A stretch of 64,000 nt of DNA from Oscillospiraceae bacterium. GTDB taxonomy: Bacteria > Bacillota > Clostridia > Oscillospirales > Oscillospiraceae. The position numbers and the translations under genes were made by a program. Positions 19,065 through 27,874 of the stretch are shown piece by piece. The stretch covers positions 50,089 to 114,088 of the forward strand of contig JAAWEH010000021.1 in the NCBI GenBank assembly GCA_022794215.1, written 5' to 3'. The notes beneath the pieces were generated by a model, which ran no database searches, was not told the origin of the DNA, and was given only the letters and a program-made list of their open reading frames with translations. Within the stretch, counting starts at the first letter, position 1, and each line of letters opens with the position of its first letter.

Positions 19065-19177
19065 AAGATTAAAACCTCTGATTCGGCTTTTGTTGTGTAC
19101 TTTTCACATAAAGGATACCAGATCTGGAGCGCTTTGGAAATGTTACCGGAGACAAAAGGGGGGATGGATTTTTGGCC

Positions 19178-20329
19178 TTAGAGCCAACTGCCCCACCGTT
19201 CCTCCTCCAGAATGGCCAGGGCCAGACAGTAGAGGCAGCCGCCGGTATAGGTGCGGGGGTTAATCCCGGTAAGACCGGAGAGCTTGTTGAGCTTATATTG
19301 AAGGGTGTTTTTGTGTAGGAAAAGCTGCTCGGAGGCCTGCTGGATGGAGCCATTGCAGCCATAAAAAACCTTCAGAAGCTCCACGTAGCTCTCCCGCTCC
19401 TTGGGAGTGCAGTTTTGAAACACCTTGTCCACGTACTCGCGCTTAAGGGGTTCCGGGATCTCGTGGACAAAGATCTCCAGATGGACGTCCCGGTAAAAAA
19501 CGGGCTGGCGCTGGGGGCCGGAGACGCTGCTGTACAGCGCCTTTTCCGCCCGGAGACAGGCCTGGTGCATGGTTTCGCCAAAGGCGGGGCAGGAATCCAG
19601 TCCGGCGGCCAGCTCGGTCTGATGCTCCTGCCGCACCCGCTGGCAGATGGACTCCACCGTGGTGAGCAGACGTTTGTCCGACCAATCGGGGAGCAGGCAG
19701 ATAAATTTCTTTCCGGAGGGGATGACCAGAGCGTCGGGATAGGAGCTGATGGATTTGCGCAGGGTCTTTTCGATCCGATCCAGCAACCGCTGAGATTCCA
19801 GAGTGTCGTCCATGTCCGTCAGGGGCAGGAGCAGAACCGCCCGGCGGGACAGCCGGATGTCGATGCCCAGGGACAGGCCCCGCCGGACAAAGGCCTCCTG
19901 CCGGGCCGCGGCGGGATCCAGCACCCACTCCTGGATATACCCGGTACGCAGGCTTTTTTCCAGCCGTTTTTGCTCTTTGAGATAATCGTCCAGCAAAAGG
20001 ATCTCGGTCATTTTTTTGATGATGCGCCCGTGCTCCTTGATGACCTCGTAGTCCCCGGTGATGCCGATGGCGCCGATGTATTTTCCGTCCATCTCCACAG
20101 GAAAATTGACCCCCTGGCGGCTGCCGGGGTATTCGTCGTCGGAGTTGATGATGAGAACCTCCAGGTGATTTTCGATGAGCTGGCGGCTTCCCTCGTGGAC
20201 GGTGCCGATGCGCTTTTCATCGGTGCTGGCGATGACCACGCCGTTTTCGTCCATCAGATTGACCTTTTGGCGGATAATGTCGCTGAGATCGGTGACGATC
20301 CGCATGGCGGTTGCGCTGCTGATGTGCAT
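19178..20329 (-). CDS. cdaR: CdaR-type sugar-diacid/glycerate regulator
   Basis: 383 residues. The N-terminal diacid-recognition domain (about 1-135) opens MHISSATAMRIVTDLSDIIR and includes GVVIASTDEKRIGTVHEGS and VNFPVEMDGKYIGAIGITGD. The C-terminal PucR-type HTH (about 315-375) reads GCNGSIQQASEQLFLHKNTL then QYKLNKLSGLTGINPRTY. Family members activate genes for glucarate, galactarate and glycerate in response to the acid. It sits between larA (12-base gap) and glycerate kinase, so it probably regulates this locus. The start is the first ATG, with AAAGGAG upstream. Confidence 0.9.
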   Translation of the reverse strand: MHISSATAMRIVTDLSDIIRQKVNLMDENGVVIASTDEKRIGTVHEGSRQLIENHLEVLIINSDDEYPGSRQGVNFPVEMDGKYIGAIGITGDYEVIKEHGRIIKKMTEILLLDDYLKEQKRLEKSLRTGYIQEWVLDPAAARQEAFVRRGLSLGIDIRLSRRAVLLLPLTDMDDTLESQRLLDRIEKTLRKSISSYPDALVIPSGKKFICLLPDWSDKRLLTTVESICQRVRQEHQTELAAGLDSCPAFGETMHQACLRAEKALYSSVSGPQRQPVFYRDVHLEIFVHEIPEPLKREYVDKVFQNCTPKERESYVELLKVFYGCNGSIQQASEQLFLHKNTLQYKLNKLSGLTGINPRTYTGGCLYCLALAILEEERWGSWL

Positions 20330-20341
20330 GGTTTGCTCCTT

Positions 20342-21616
20342 TCAGCGGGGGGAGACGATGGTGGAGACCCCCTCGGGTATCACGGTGAGCTTTCCCTCCC
20401 GGCCCAAAAGACGGCGGGCGATGGTCAGGGCATCCTCCAGGTTGGCGGCAGGCTCCATCTGGAGGCCCCGAACCAGATCGGGGTCGGCCTGGCTGATGAG
20501 CACCACCCGGTGGTGGGCCAGGATGCGGGCAAAGATCTGACTTTGCCACTGGTCGGGCTGAGTCTGGTGGGCGGGGGTGGCCTGGATCTCCGCCAGGATC
20601 TCTGCCGGGGCGCGGCCGGAGAGGAAGGTGCGGGCAAAGACCTCTCCGCCGTGGCCGTCGCCACAGGCGGCGGCAATGACGATGACGGCGCCGGGGGCGC
20701 AGGCGGCTTCGGCGGTGCACATGCCCTTCACCGCCTGGTAAATGTTCTGATCCAGGGGGTGGCCGTTGTTGGAAGTGATGACGATATCTCCGGGCACCCG
20801 GGGAACGGCGCAGAGCTGCCGTACCAGCTCGGTGCCCTCCCGGTGGGCCTTTTCGCAGTCGCCGGCAAAGGCGCCTACCACCTCATGGCGGGCATTGATG
20901 ACCACGTTGAGCACAAAGGCCAGCTTTGCCGCTTGGGCGGCAAAGAGCATATCTTTGTGGATGGGGTTGCCCTCCAGAATACCGGAGCGGGAGAGGGGAT
21001 CCTGAATGAAGGCGGCGTTGTGGTTCCAATAGACCGTCTCCCGGGCGGCGATGCCGGGCAGTACGCTCTTGCGCCCGCCGGAAAAACCGGCGAAGAAGTG
21101 GGGTTCGATAAAGCCCTCGCTGATGAGCAGATCTGCTTGGGCCGCAAGACGGTTGATGCGGAGAACTCCGCCGGAGGGCAGGGTGCCCAGGGTGACCAGC
21201 TGGTCTTCATCGGCGCAGTCGTGGACGACGATGGGATACCGCTCCACGATCTCCTCACCAAACTTTTCCACCAGCTCGGCCCGGGTGGTACCCCGGTGAC
21301 AGCCGGTGGCGATCAAAATGGTGACCCTGGCCTTGGGATTGCCCCGGTGGATGGCCTCCAGCATGGGTGGAACCAAAAGCCGGCTGGGAACGGGCCGGGT
21401 GTGGTCGCTGGCGATGAGGACGATATTTTCCTTGCCCCGGGCCAGCTCCTCCAGCGTGGGGGATCCGATGGGCCGGGCCAGGGCCTGGGCGATCAGCTCC
21501 GCTTCCCCCGCGGGGGGCACATATTCCTCCAGACGGCCCCGGAGCACGGCGTTGACCTGCTCCTCCGGAACCTGGGCGGTAAGGTGATCCTTTCCATAGG
21601 GGAGAGAGATTTTCAT
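20342..21616 (-). CDS. larA: LarA-family nickel-pincer racemase/epimerase
   Basis: 424 residues, as in lactate racemase. Characteristic motifs: ASDHTRPVPSRLL, IATGCHRGTTRAEL (His), EPHFFAGFSGGRKSVLPGIA (the Lys of GGRKS carries the nickel-pincer nucleotide in characterised LarA), and YWNHNAAF (a nickel-ligand His). The family racemises lactate and other 2-hydroxy acids. Here it neighbours cdaR and glycerate kinase rather than lactate genes, so a glycerate-like substrate is possible (inference). The cofactor-maturation genes larB, larC and larE are not in the window. It is the first gene of its run. Confidence 0.88.
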   Translation of the reverse strand: MKISLPYGKDHLTAQVPEEQVNAVLRGRLEEYVPPAGEAELIAQALARPIGSPTLEELARGKENIVLIASDHTRPVPSRLLVPPMLEAIHRGNPKARVTILIATGCHRGTTRAELVEKFGEEIVERYPIVVHDCADEDQLVTLGTLPSGGVLRINRLAAQADLLISEGFIEPHFFAGFSGGRKSVLPGIAARETVYWNHNAAFIQDPLSRSGILEGNPIHKDMLFAAQAAKLAFVLNVVINARHEVVGAFAGDCEKAHREGTELVRQLCAVPRVPGDIVITSNNGHPLDQNIYQAVKGMCTAEAACAPGAVIVIAAACGDGHGGEVFARTFLSGRAPAEILAEIQATPAHQTQPDQWQSQIFARILAHHRVVLISQADPDLVRGLQMEPAANLEDALTIARRLLGREGKLTVIPEGVSTIVSPR

Positions 21617-21767
21617 GGCGGGCCCCTCCTTGTGATCCCCGGCTGCGGCGGGGAGGTTGTTGATTTAAGTGTACCATACCAAAACAAACCCCATATATGT
21701 TACCGGTAACAAAAAACGGCCTGCTTTTTTGGGTAAGGGGACAAAAAGGAAGACCGTCAAAAGCAAC

Positions 21768-21798
21768 AAAAGGGGCCCCCCAACGGGAGGCCCCTTTT
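21768..21798 (-). terminator. Terminator after pyruvate kinase
   Basis: AAAAGGGGCC and GGCCCCTTTTT pair around CCCCAACGGGA, about 14 bases past the pyk stop on the minus strand. Confidence 0.7.
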
Positions 21799-21811
21799 TC
21801 CGGGGGGAAAC

Positions 21812-23266
21812 TCAGACCGGGGCCTCTACCACCTGGGCCCTGATGAGGTTGGTGGTTCCCCGGACGCTGAGGGGAACGCCGGCGGTAAGCACCACAATGT
21901 CCCCCGGGACGATGAGGGATTCCTTCCGGGCGGTGTCCAGACACAGGGAGAACAGCCGGTCGGTGGAGTCCACCGCCCCGCACAGCAGGGGGCAGACGCC
22001 CCAGGAGATGGCCAGCTGCCGGCGGATCTTTTCCTTGGTGGTCAGAGCGACGATGGGGCAGGCCGGACGGAACCGGGAGATGGCCCGGGCGGTGTGGCCC
22101 GAGGTGGTGGCCGCCAGGATAGCGGCGGCGTTAAGATCCATGGCGGTCATACAGCAGGTGTGGCTGATGGCCTGGTTGATGGCTTCGCCGGTGCTGGAGG
22201 GATCGCCGCAGGTATACTCCCCCTGGCGGCGGAACCGGCCCCAATAGTTGGTGGCCTTTTCCGCGGCCATGACCGTGCGAACCATGGTCTCCAGGGCCTC
22301 CACCGGATATTTGCCCGAGGCGGTCTCCCCCGAGAGCATCACACAGGAGGTGCCGTCAAAGACGGCGTTGGCCACATCGCTGACCTCCGCCCGGGTGGGC
22401 CGGGGGTTGCGGATCATAGAGTCCAGCATCTGGGTGGCGGTGACCACGTTTTTCCCTGCCCGGTAGCATTTGGTGATCATGTCCTTCTGGATCACCGGCA
22501 CCTCGTAGGCGGGAATTTCCACCCCCAGGTCGCCCCGGGCCACCATGGCCCCATCGGAGACAGCCAGGATCTCGTCAAAGTTCTCCACGCCCTCCCGGTT
22601 TTCAATTTTGGAAATGATGCGGATGCCCTCTCCGCCCCACTTGGCAAGCTCCGCCCGGATGTCCTGCACATCGCTGGCCTTGCGGATAAAGGAGGCGGCC
22701 ACAAAATCAAAGTCATGCTCGGCGGCAAAGCGCAGATCCTCCCGATCCTTGTCGGTGAGGGCGGGCAGCTGGATCTTGGCGTCGGGAATGTTGATGGATT
22801 TGTTGTTGCTGAGGCTGCCGCCGGTGACCACCACACAGTGGATCTGATGATCCTCAATGCTCTCCACCCGCAGCTCCACCAGTCCGTCGTCAATAAGGAT
22901 GCGGGTGCCGGGAGTGACCTCGTTATGAAGGTTCTGATAGGTCACCGACACCCAGTTTTCATCCCCCTCCCCCTCCCAGGTGGAAAGGGTGAAGCTCTGC
23001 CCTTCCCCAAGGGTAATGGGGCCGTTTTTGAATGTTCTGATGCGGATCTCCGGGCCTTTGGTGTCCAGCAGGGAGGCGACCGGCCGGCCCAACTCGTCCC
23101 GCATCCGGCGAAAACGGTTATAGGTGGCCAGGTGGCTTTCGTGGGTGCCGTGGGAGAAGTTGAACCGGGCGCAGTCCATACCGGCCAGGATCAAGCGGCG
23201 GAGCATTTCCTCACTGTCCACAGCGGGGCCTAAGGTGCAGATGACCTTGGTTTTTCTGATTTCCAT
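21812..23266 (-). CDS. pyk: Pyruvate kinase
   Basis: Makes pyruvate and ATP from phosphoenolpyruvate. ATG 23266 (MEIRKTKVICTLGPAVDSEE), with GGAGG upstream, is preferred over the track start 30 bases earlier; 484 residues. Motifs: CARFNFSHG, LDTKGPEIR, ASFIRKASDV, IISKIENREGVENFDEI (catalytic Lys), MVARGDLGVEIP, TQMLDSMIRNPRPTRAEVSD and MLSGETASGKYPVEA. The C-terminal PEP-utiliser-like extension of some Gram-positive enzymes is absent. It is bounded by its own terminator and separate from the pgk-eno cluster. Confidence 0.97.
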   Translation of the reverse strand: MEIRKTKVICTLGPAVDSEEMLRRLILAGMDCARFNFSHGTHESHLATYNRFRRMRDELGRPVASLLDTKGPEIRIRTFKNGPITLGEGQSFTLSTWEGEGDENWVSVTYQNLHNEVTPGTRILIDDGLVELRVESIEDHQIHCVVVTGGSLSNNKSINIPDAKIQLPALTDKDREDLRFAAEHDFDFVAASFIRKASDVQDIRAELAKWGGEGIRIISKIENREGVENFDEILAVSDGAMVARGDLGVEIPAYEVPVIQKDMITKCYRAGKNVVTATQMLDSMIRNPRPTRAEVSDVANAVFDGTSCVMLSGETASGKYPVEALETMVRTVMAAEKATNYWGRFRRQGEYTCGDPSSTGEAINQAISHTCCMTAMDLNAAAILAATTSGHTARAISRFRPACPIVALTTKEKIRRQLAISWGVCPLLCGAVDSTDRLFSLCLDTARKESLIVPGDIVVLTAGVPLSVRGTTNLIRAQVVEAPV

Positions 23267-23386
23267 AAAAGAGTACCTCCATATGGGCCGTTTCATTTCG
23301 TTACCTTTTTGACGGGGCCATCATACTATATCCTTCCAAAAATAAAAAGCGGCAAAACCACCAAAAATGATTTTGCCGCTTTTTCT

Positions 23387-24793
23387 TTACTTTTTATCCT
23401 CCTCCTGCCGCTCGGCTGCCTTGGCTGCTCTGGCGTCGGCCCGGGCGGTGGGGAGATAGGGGAAGAGCTTATCCACCTTCAAGGAGCCGGTGGAGTTCAT
23501 CACAATGACCAGATCGGGCTCCAGCCAGTCGATGTAGTCCATCATGGTGTCCTGGTTGCCGTTGAAGTTCCGGGGATCGATGGCCATGACCTCCTGGGCC
23601 GTCAGAGCCAGGAAGGGGGTCAAAGCGCAGCCGAAGGAGTCCCGAAGGATCAGGATCCGCTTGCCCCTGGGGTTGTTTTCGTTCAAAGCCCGGGAGAGAA
23701 GGTAGTCATCCCCGGAATAGATGGTGTAGGGGTTGGTGTCGTAATACCCGGTGTCGGCCAGCCGCTCCGGAAAGAGAAGGCTCACCACAAAGGGCCCCTC
23801 CCGCTCAATGCCCACAATGGGTACCGTGTAGGTAAAGTCGGTGGAGAATTTGGGAGACCAGATCTCCAAATCGTCCAGCCCCCCGTACAGGGAACCCACC
23901 CGGCGGCCCTGGGAGCCCAGAAACACATCCTCAAATCGATACTGCTCAAAGGAATCCGGATCGGTCAGTTCCTCGTCAATGGAGAAACGGAAGCGGCTGC
24001 GCAGCTCATCACAAAGGCGCTGATAGCCCAGGAAGGCGCCCGCAGGAGTCCAGTGGTGGTCGGTCTGGAAGAAGAGGGAGACGGCCTCCTGCGGATCCTC
24101 CTGCGCGGCCTGCCGGAAGACGGGGCGAAGATCCAGGGTGGGAACCTTGTTCTCCTGAAGAATGGACAAAAACTGATCGGCCTCCGCGTCGGCGGTGTCG
24201 ACAATGCCGTCGGGCAGTTGGGCCACATCCAGCTTGGAGGGGGCCTGCACATAGAGCAGGGGGATCCGGTATTCCTTGGAGATTCGCTGGGAAAACTGGA
24301 TCATCTCCTGGGCCCGGGTGGTCATGTCGGTCTGCTGGGTCTCCAAATCGGCAAAGACCAGAAGGCCGTCGGTGAGCTTGACCACCGTGTATTGGGGGTC
24401 GGGATCCTCCACCAGCTGCCGGCCCATAAGCCGCTGCAGTCCGCCGTAAAGTTCAATAAAGGTGTGCTCCCGATCCAGAAGCTCGTTGATGGCAGGGTCG
24501 GCCTCCTGGGTGAGGGCGAGAGCGGCGCCGGTCAATTCCTGATAGGAGGGAATGGAGAGGCCCGAAGAGCCTTGGATGGCGTGGGGCGCCGTTTGAGGCC
24601 GGAGCCGGGGATCCTCCCCTTTGACCCGATCCCGGAGAGGGGTTTTAAGCCGGAATGTCCGGGTGGAGTGGGAGGGCACGGCATCCTGAAAGCCTTTGTT
24701 CTGGGGGACGAGCCCAAGGCCCAGATAGATAGAGGATGCCGTCAGCCCGGCCAGGAAAAGCAGGGCGGCATAGCTGTTGCGCCGCTGGGACAT
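23387..24793 (-). CDS. DHHW-family (AlgX/AlgJ-like) exported O-acetylation partner protein
   Basis: AAAGGAGATGATCCC fits ATG 24793 (MSQRRNSYAALLFLAGLTAS), giving 468 residues with one N-terminal signal anchor. The TDHHWTPAGAFLGYQ motif (about residue 268) and the distal Ser in ILILRDSFGCALTPF are the SGNH-like catalytic elements of AlgX/AlgJ-type proteins, which work with an MBOAT to move acetyl groups onto extracellular polysaccharide. The neighbouring MBOAT gene (34-base gap) supports this. The polymer is unknown. Confidence 0.85.
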   Translation of the reverse strand: MSQRRNSYAALLFLAGLTASSIYLGLGLVPQNKGFQDAVPSHSTRTFRLKTPLRDRVKGEDPRLRPQTAPHAIQGSSGLSIPSYQELTGAALALTQEADPAINELLDREHTFIELYGGLQRLMGRQLVEDPDPQYTVVKLTDGLLVFADLETQQTDMTTRAQEMIQFSQRISKEYRIPLLYVQAPSKLDVAQLPDGIVDTADAEADQFLSILQENKVPTLDLRPVFRQAAQEDPQEAVSLFFQTDHHWTPAGAFLGYQRLCDELRSRFRFSIDEELTDPDSFEQYRFEDVFLGSQGRRVGSLYGGLDDLEIWSPKFSTDFTYTVPIVGIEREGPFVVSLLFPERLADTGYYDTNPYTIYSGDDYLLSRALNENNPRGKRILILRDSFGCALTPFLALTAQEVMAIDPRNFNGNQDTMMDYIDWLEPDLVIVMNSTGSLKVDKLFPYLPTARADARAAKAAERQEEDKK

Positions 24794-24827
24794 GGGATCA
24801 TCTCCTTTCATTGGAATGGAACAGCAT

Positions 24828-26252
24828 TCAGAATCGGAAGTAGATAAAGGGGTTGTAAGTGCCCTTTACCAGGTAGCAGGCGCACAGCACGCCCACGGCG
24901 GCAAGCCCTGCGGCGTAGAGGAGATCCCACAGGGGGGACAGATCCAGCCCGAAGGGGCGGAAGGTCTCCAGCTTCTTGCTCAGCCAGGGGGCCAGAGGGA
25001 AGGAGAAAACCAAAGCCAGCACCAGCAGCAGGGCGTTTTCGCGCAGGTAAAGCCCGCACAGCGCATCCACCGTCCCCGTGCCCTGGAAGCCCAGCATGGT
25101 GAGGAAAAAGCTGCCGGCATAGGCAAGGGTGTCCGAGCGGAAGAGCATCCACAGGAAGTTTACTGCCAGCAGGGTGTAAAGCCGCCGGAAGGGGGAGAAC
25201 CAGCCCCGGGCCAGCTTATGGAATTTTTCCAGGTAGAGCAGCAGGAAGTAGAAAAGCCCCCACAGCAAAAAGGTCCAGTTGGCTCCGTGCCACAGGCCTG
25301 TCAGAACCCAGACCAAAAACAGGTTGCGGACGTGGACGTTCCGGGGCACCCGGTTGCCCCCCAGGGGAATGTATACATAGTCCCGGAACCAGGTGGACAG
25401 GGAAATGTGCCACCGGCGCCAAAATTCGGTCACAGTCCGGGAGGCGTAGGGATGATCAAAGTTTTCCCGGAAGCGGAAACCGAACATCTGCCCCAGGCCG
25501 ATGGCCATGTCGGAGTAGCCGGAGAAATCGTAGTAGATCTGGAAGGTGTAGCACAGCGAACCCAGCCAGGCCATGGGGGTGGACAGGGCGGTGGGATCCA
25601 GGGCAAAGACCCGGTCGGCCACCACGGCCATCTGGTTGGCCAGCAAAACCTTTTTGCCCAGGCCGGTAAGGAACCGGCTGCATCCGGTGGAAAAGTCCGC
25701 CCAGTTCTCCTTCCGGTCCCGGATCTGCTGGGCAACGTCGGAATACTTTACAATGGGGCCGGCAATGAGCTGGGGGAAGAAGGAGATATAAAGCCCCAGA
25801 TCCAGCACCGAGCGCTGAACCTCCGCCTTGTCCATGGCCACATCCAGCACATAGCTCAGGGCCTGGAAGGTGAAAAAGGAGATGCCGATGGGCAGCTCAA
25901 TGACCGGAATTTGCCAACCCAGCCCCAAGGCATTGATGGATTCCAGGGTAAAGGTCAGGTATTTGAACACAAAGAGCAGGGCCAGGTTGCAGCCCACCGC
26001 CGCAGCCACGGGCCCGGTGAGGTAGCGGCACTGGAACCGCCGGCGGTGAACCCAGCGGCCAAAGCCGTAGTTCATAAGGATAGAGACGAGCATAACGGGC
26101 AGGAACCGAGGCTCTCCCCAGGCGTAGAAGAAGAGGGAGGCCAGGAGAAGGAAAATATTCTGGGCCTGCCGCATCCCCCGAAGGGGGACGTAGTACCCCA
26201 CCAGCATCACGGGGAGAAAGATGAATAAAAATGTAGAGCTGGAAAACAACAT
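24828..26252 (-). CDS. MBOAT-family O-acyltransferase (AlgI/DltB-like)
   Basis: A 474-residue polytopic membrane protein starting MLFSSSTFLFIFLPVMLVGY. It shows WGEPRFLPVMLVSILMNYGF, DFSGYSDMAIGLGQMFGF, EFWRRWHISLSTWFRDYVYI and the catalytic His in LTGLWHGANWTFLLWG. These enzymes pass acyl groups across the membrane to a surface polymer. It is co-oriented with the DHHW protein (downstream) and an acyltransferase-3 (upstream), forming a surface-decoration set. Confidence 0.92.
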   Translation of the reverse strand: MLFSSSTFLFIFLPVMLVGYYVPLRGMRQAQNIFLLLASLFFYAWGEPRFLPVMLVSILMNYGFGRWVHRRRFQCRYLTGPVAAAVGCNLALLFVFKYLTFTLESINALGLGWQIPVIELPIGISFFTFQALSYVLDVAMDKAEVQRSVLDLGLYISFFPQLIAGPIVKYSDVAQQIRDRKENWADFSTGCSRFLTGLGKKVLLANQMAVVADRVFALDPTALSTPMAWLGSLCYTFQIYYDFSGYSDMAIGLGQMFGFRFRENFDHPYASRTVTEFWRRWHISLSTWFRDYVYIPLGGNRVPRNVHVRNLFLVWVLTGLWHGANWTFLLWGLFYFLLLYLEKFHKLARGWFSPFRRLYTLLAVNFLWMLFRSDTLAYAGSFFLTMLGFQGTGTVDALCGLYLRENALLLVLALVFSFPLAPWLSKKLETFRPFGLDLSPLWDLLYAAGLAAVGVLCACYLVKGTYNPFIYFRF

Positions 26253-26297
26253 CTGGGGCCGTTCCCCCCTTTTTTCAGTGTTTTAGAATAGGGACGT

Positions 26298-27368
26298 TTA
26301 GGTGAGCCAGCGGCCCAGGAAGGGAATTTTGGAAAACAGCCAAGCCACGCCGAAGGCGCACAGGAACACCACCGCCGTCAGCGCCGGTACCGAGGCCACC
26401 GGAGCAAAGGACAGGGTGGTCACCCCCAGGGAGCGGAGGATCATGATGAAGAGATCGTGAACCAAGTAGATGCCAAAGGCGATCCGGGCCACCCCGCCCA
26501 GCCGCTGCCGGCGGGAGCGCTCCTCGCTGACCCCCAGGACATAGCGAAACAGCACCACCACCGCCACCGAAAAGGCGCACACGTTGGGGGAAAAGTAGCC
26601 GTAGAGGGTGTCCACCAAGCCCCCGGCCCGGGTGGAGAGCACTGCGGTGCCCCATACGGTGACCACGGCGCCCAAAACCCCCAAAACGTAAACGATGGCC
26701 TCGGCCAGACGGCTGATGGTGTACTCCCGCAGGTAGTACCCTGCCACATAGTAGCCCACATAGCCCATGACCATCTTTACCTCCAGCCGGTCATACCAGA
26801 GGTGAAGAACGGCGGTGGCGTTGGGCCAGAGCTGAAAAGCCACCGGCAAAACCGAGGCAAAGAGAAAGCACAGCAGGAAAAACCAATGGAAATCCCCCTG
26901 GGAGGCCCCCCGGCAGAAGGCCCGGAGGATGGGGGTGACCAGGTAGAGGCCCAGGATCATGTAGAGGAACCACAGGTGATAGTGGGTGCTGCCCTGAAGG
27001 GCGGCCAAAATACTCCTCCACAGCCCCAGCCAGGTAAAGGCGCCTCCGGCAGCCACATACTCCACCACCGCGTAGACCCCGCTCCAGAACAGAAGGCATA
27101 CCAAGATCCGCAAAGCGTTGTGGAACAGCAGCTTGGACAGGGGCAGAGAACGCCTGGCGTCCAGCATGAACATGCCGGAGAGCATGACAAAGACCGGCAC
27201 ACACCAGCGTACCAGTCCGTCGTAAAGATTAAAGACCCGCCATGCCTGACTGGTCACAGCCACCTGTCCCATCTGGCTGCCTGCCAGGTGGAGGACAATA
27301 ACGGCAATGGTGGCAAAGACCCGCAGCAGGTCGGCATAGGCCACCCGCCCATCTATTTTCTGCGCCAT
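26298..27368 (-). CDS. Acyltransferase-3 family membrane protein
   Basis: ATG 27368 (MAQKIDGRVAYADLLRVFAT), behind GTGAGGAA, gives 356 residues, in preference to the track start inside the preceding gene. About ten transmembrane stretches are visible; the IVLHLAGSQM segment early in the protein holds the usual family His. Members O-acetylate surface sugars or lipids. It lies 45 bases before the MBOAT gene and 4 bases after the VOC gene, all on the minus strand. Confidence 0.85.
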   Translation of the reverse strand: MAQKIDGRVAYADLLRVFATIAVIVLHLAGSQMGQVAVTSQAWRVFNLYDGLVRWCVPVFVMLSGMFMLDARRSLPLSKLLFHNALRILVCLLFWSGVYAVVEYVAAGGAFTWLGLWRSILAALQGSTHYHLWFLYMILGLYLVTPILRAFCRGASQGDFHWFFLLCFLFASVLPVAFQLWPNATAVLHLWYDRLEVKMVMGYVGYYVAGYYLREYTISRLAEAIVYVLGVLGAVVTVWGTAVLSTRAGGLVDTLYGYFSPNVCAFSVAVVVLFRYVLGVSEERSRRQRLGGVARIAFGIYLVHDLFIMILRSLGVTTLSFAPVASVPALTAVVFLCAFGVAWLFSKIPFLGRWLT

Positions 27369-27372
27369 TTCC

Positions 27373-27753
27373 TCACCGCTTTTCCGGGATGATCTCAATC
27401 CAGTAGCCGTCAGGATCTGTAATAAAGTAGACCCCCATGGCCTGATTTTCATAGCAAATACAGCCCATCTTCTCGTGGAGGGCGTGGGCTTTGGTCAAAT
27501 CGGGGACAGAAAAGGCCAGATGGAACTCACACTCTCCAAGATCATAGGGCTTGCTCCGGCCTGACAGCCATGTCAGCTCCAACTGAAAGTCGGTGGAACC
27601 ATCCCCAAGAAAGGCCAGGCGAAAAGGGCCGTCGGGATTCTCCCCGGCCTTTTCCCGTACCACATGAAGCCCCAAGGCCTCCCGATAAAAAGCGATGGAA
27701 CGATCCAAGTGAAGAACGTTGAAATTGAAATGATTGAAAGCAAACAAAACCAT
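27373..27753 (-). CDS. VOC-family (glyoxalase/bleomycin-resistance fold) protein
   Basis: ATG 27753 (MVLFAFNHFNFNVLHLDRSI), behind AAAGAGG, gives 126 residues; the track's 31-residue upstream extension is hydrophobic nonsense. The paired beta-alpha-beta-beta-beta units and metal-type residues (His in FNHFNFNVL, Glu in LGECEFHLAF, Glu near the C-terminal DGYWIEIIPEKR) match lactoylglutathione-lyase-like proteins. True glyoxalase I activity is uncertain because many relatives act on other substrates. Confidence 0.85.
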   Translation of the reverse strand: MVLFAFNHFNFNVLHLDRSIAFYREALGLHVVREKAGENPDGPFRLAFLGDGSTDFQLELTWLSGRSKPYDLGECEFHLAFSVPDLTKAHALHEKMGCICYENQAMGVYFITDPDGYWIEIIPEKR

Positions 27754-27874
27754 CGCCTCTTTCCGAAAAAATAAACCAAAATATTTTACCATAAAATGAA
27801 AGGGGAGACAAGGGAAAGAAATCAGAAAGGGAAAAAAGAAGCACATTTGGGAGCGAAAAGAGAGAAAGGGGGCT

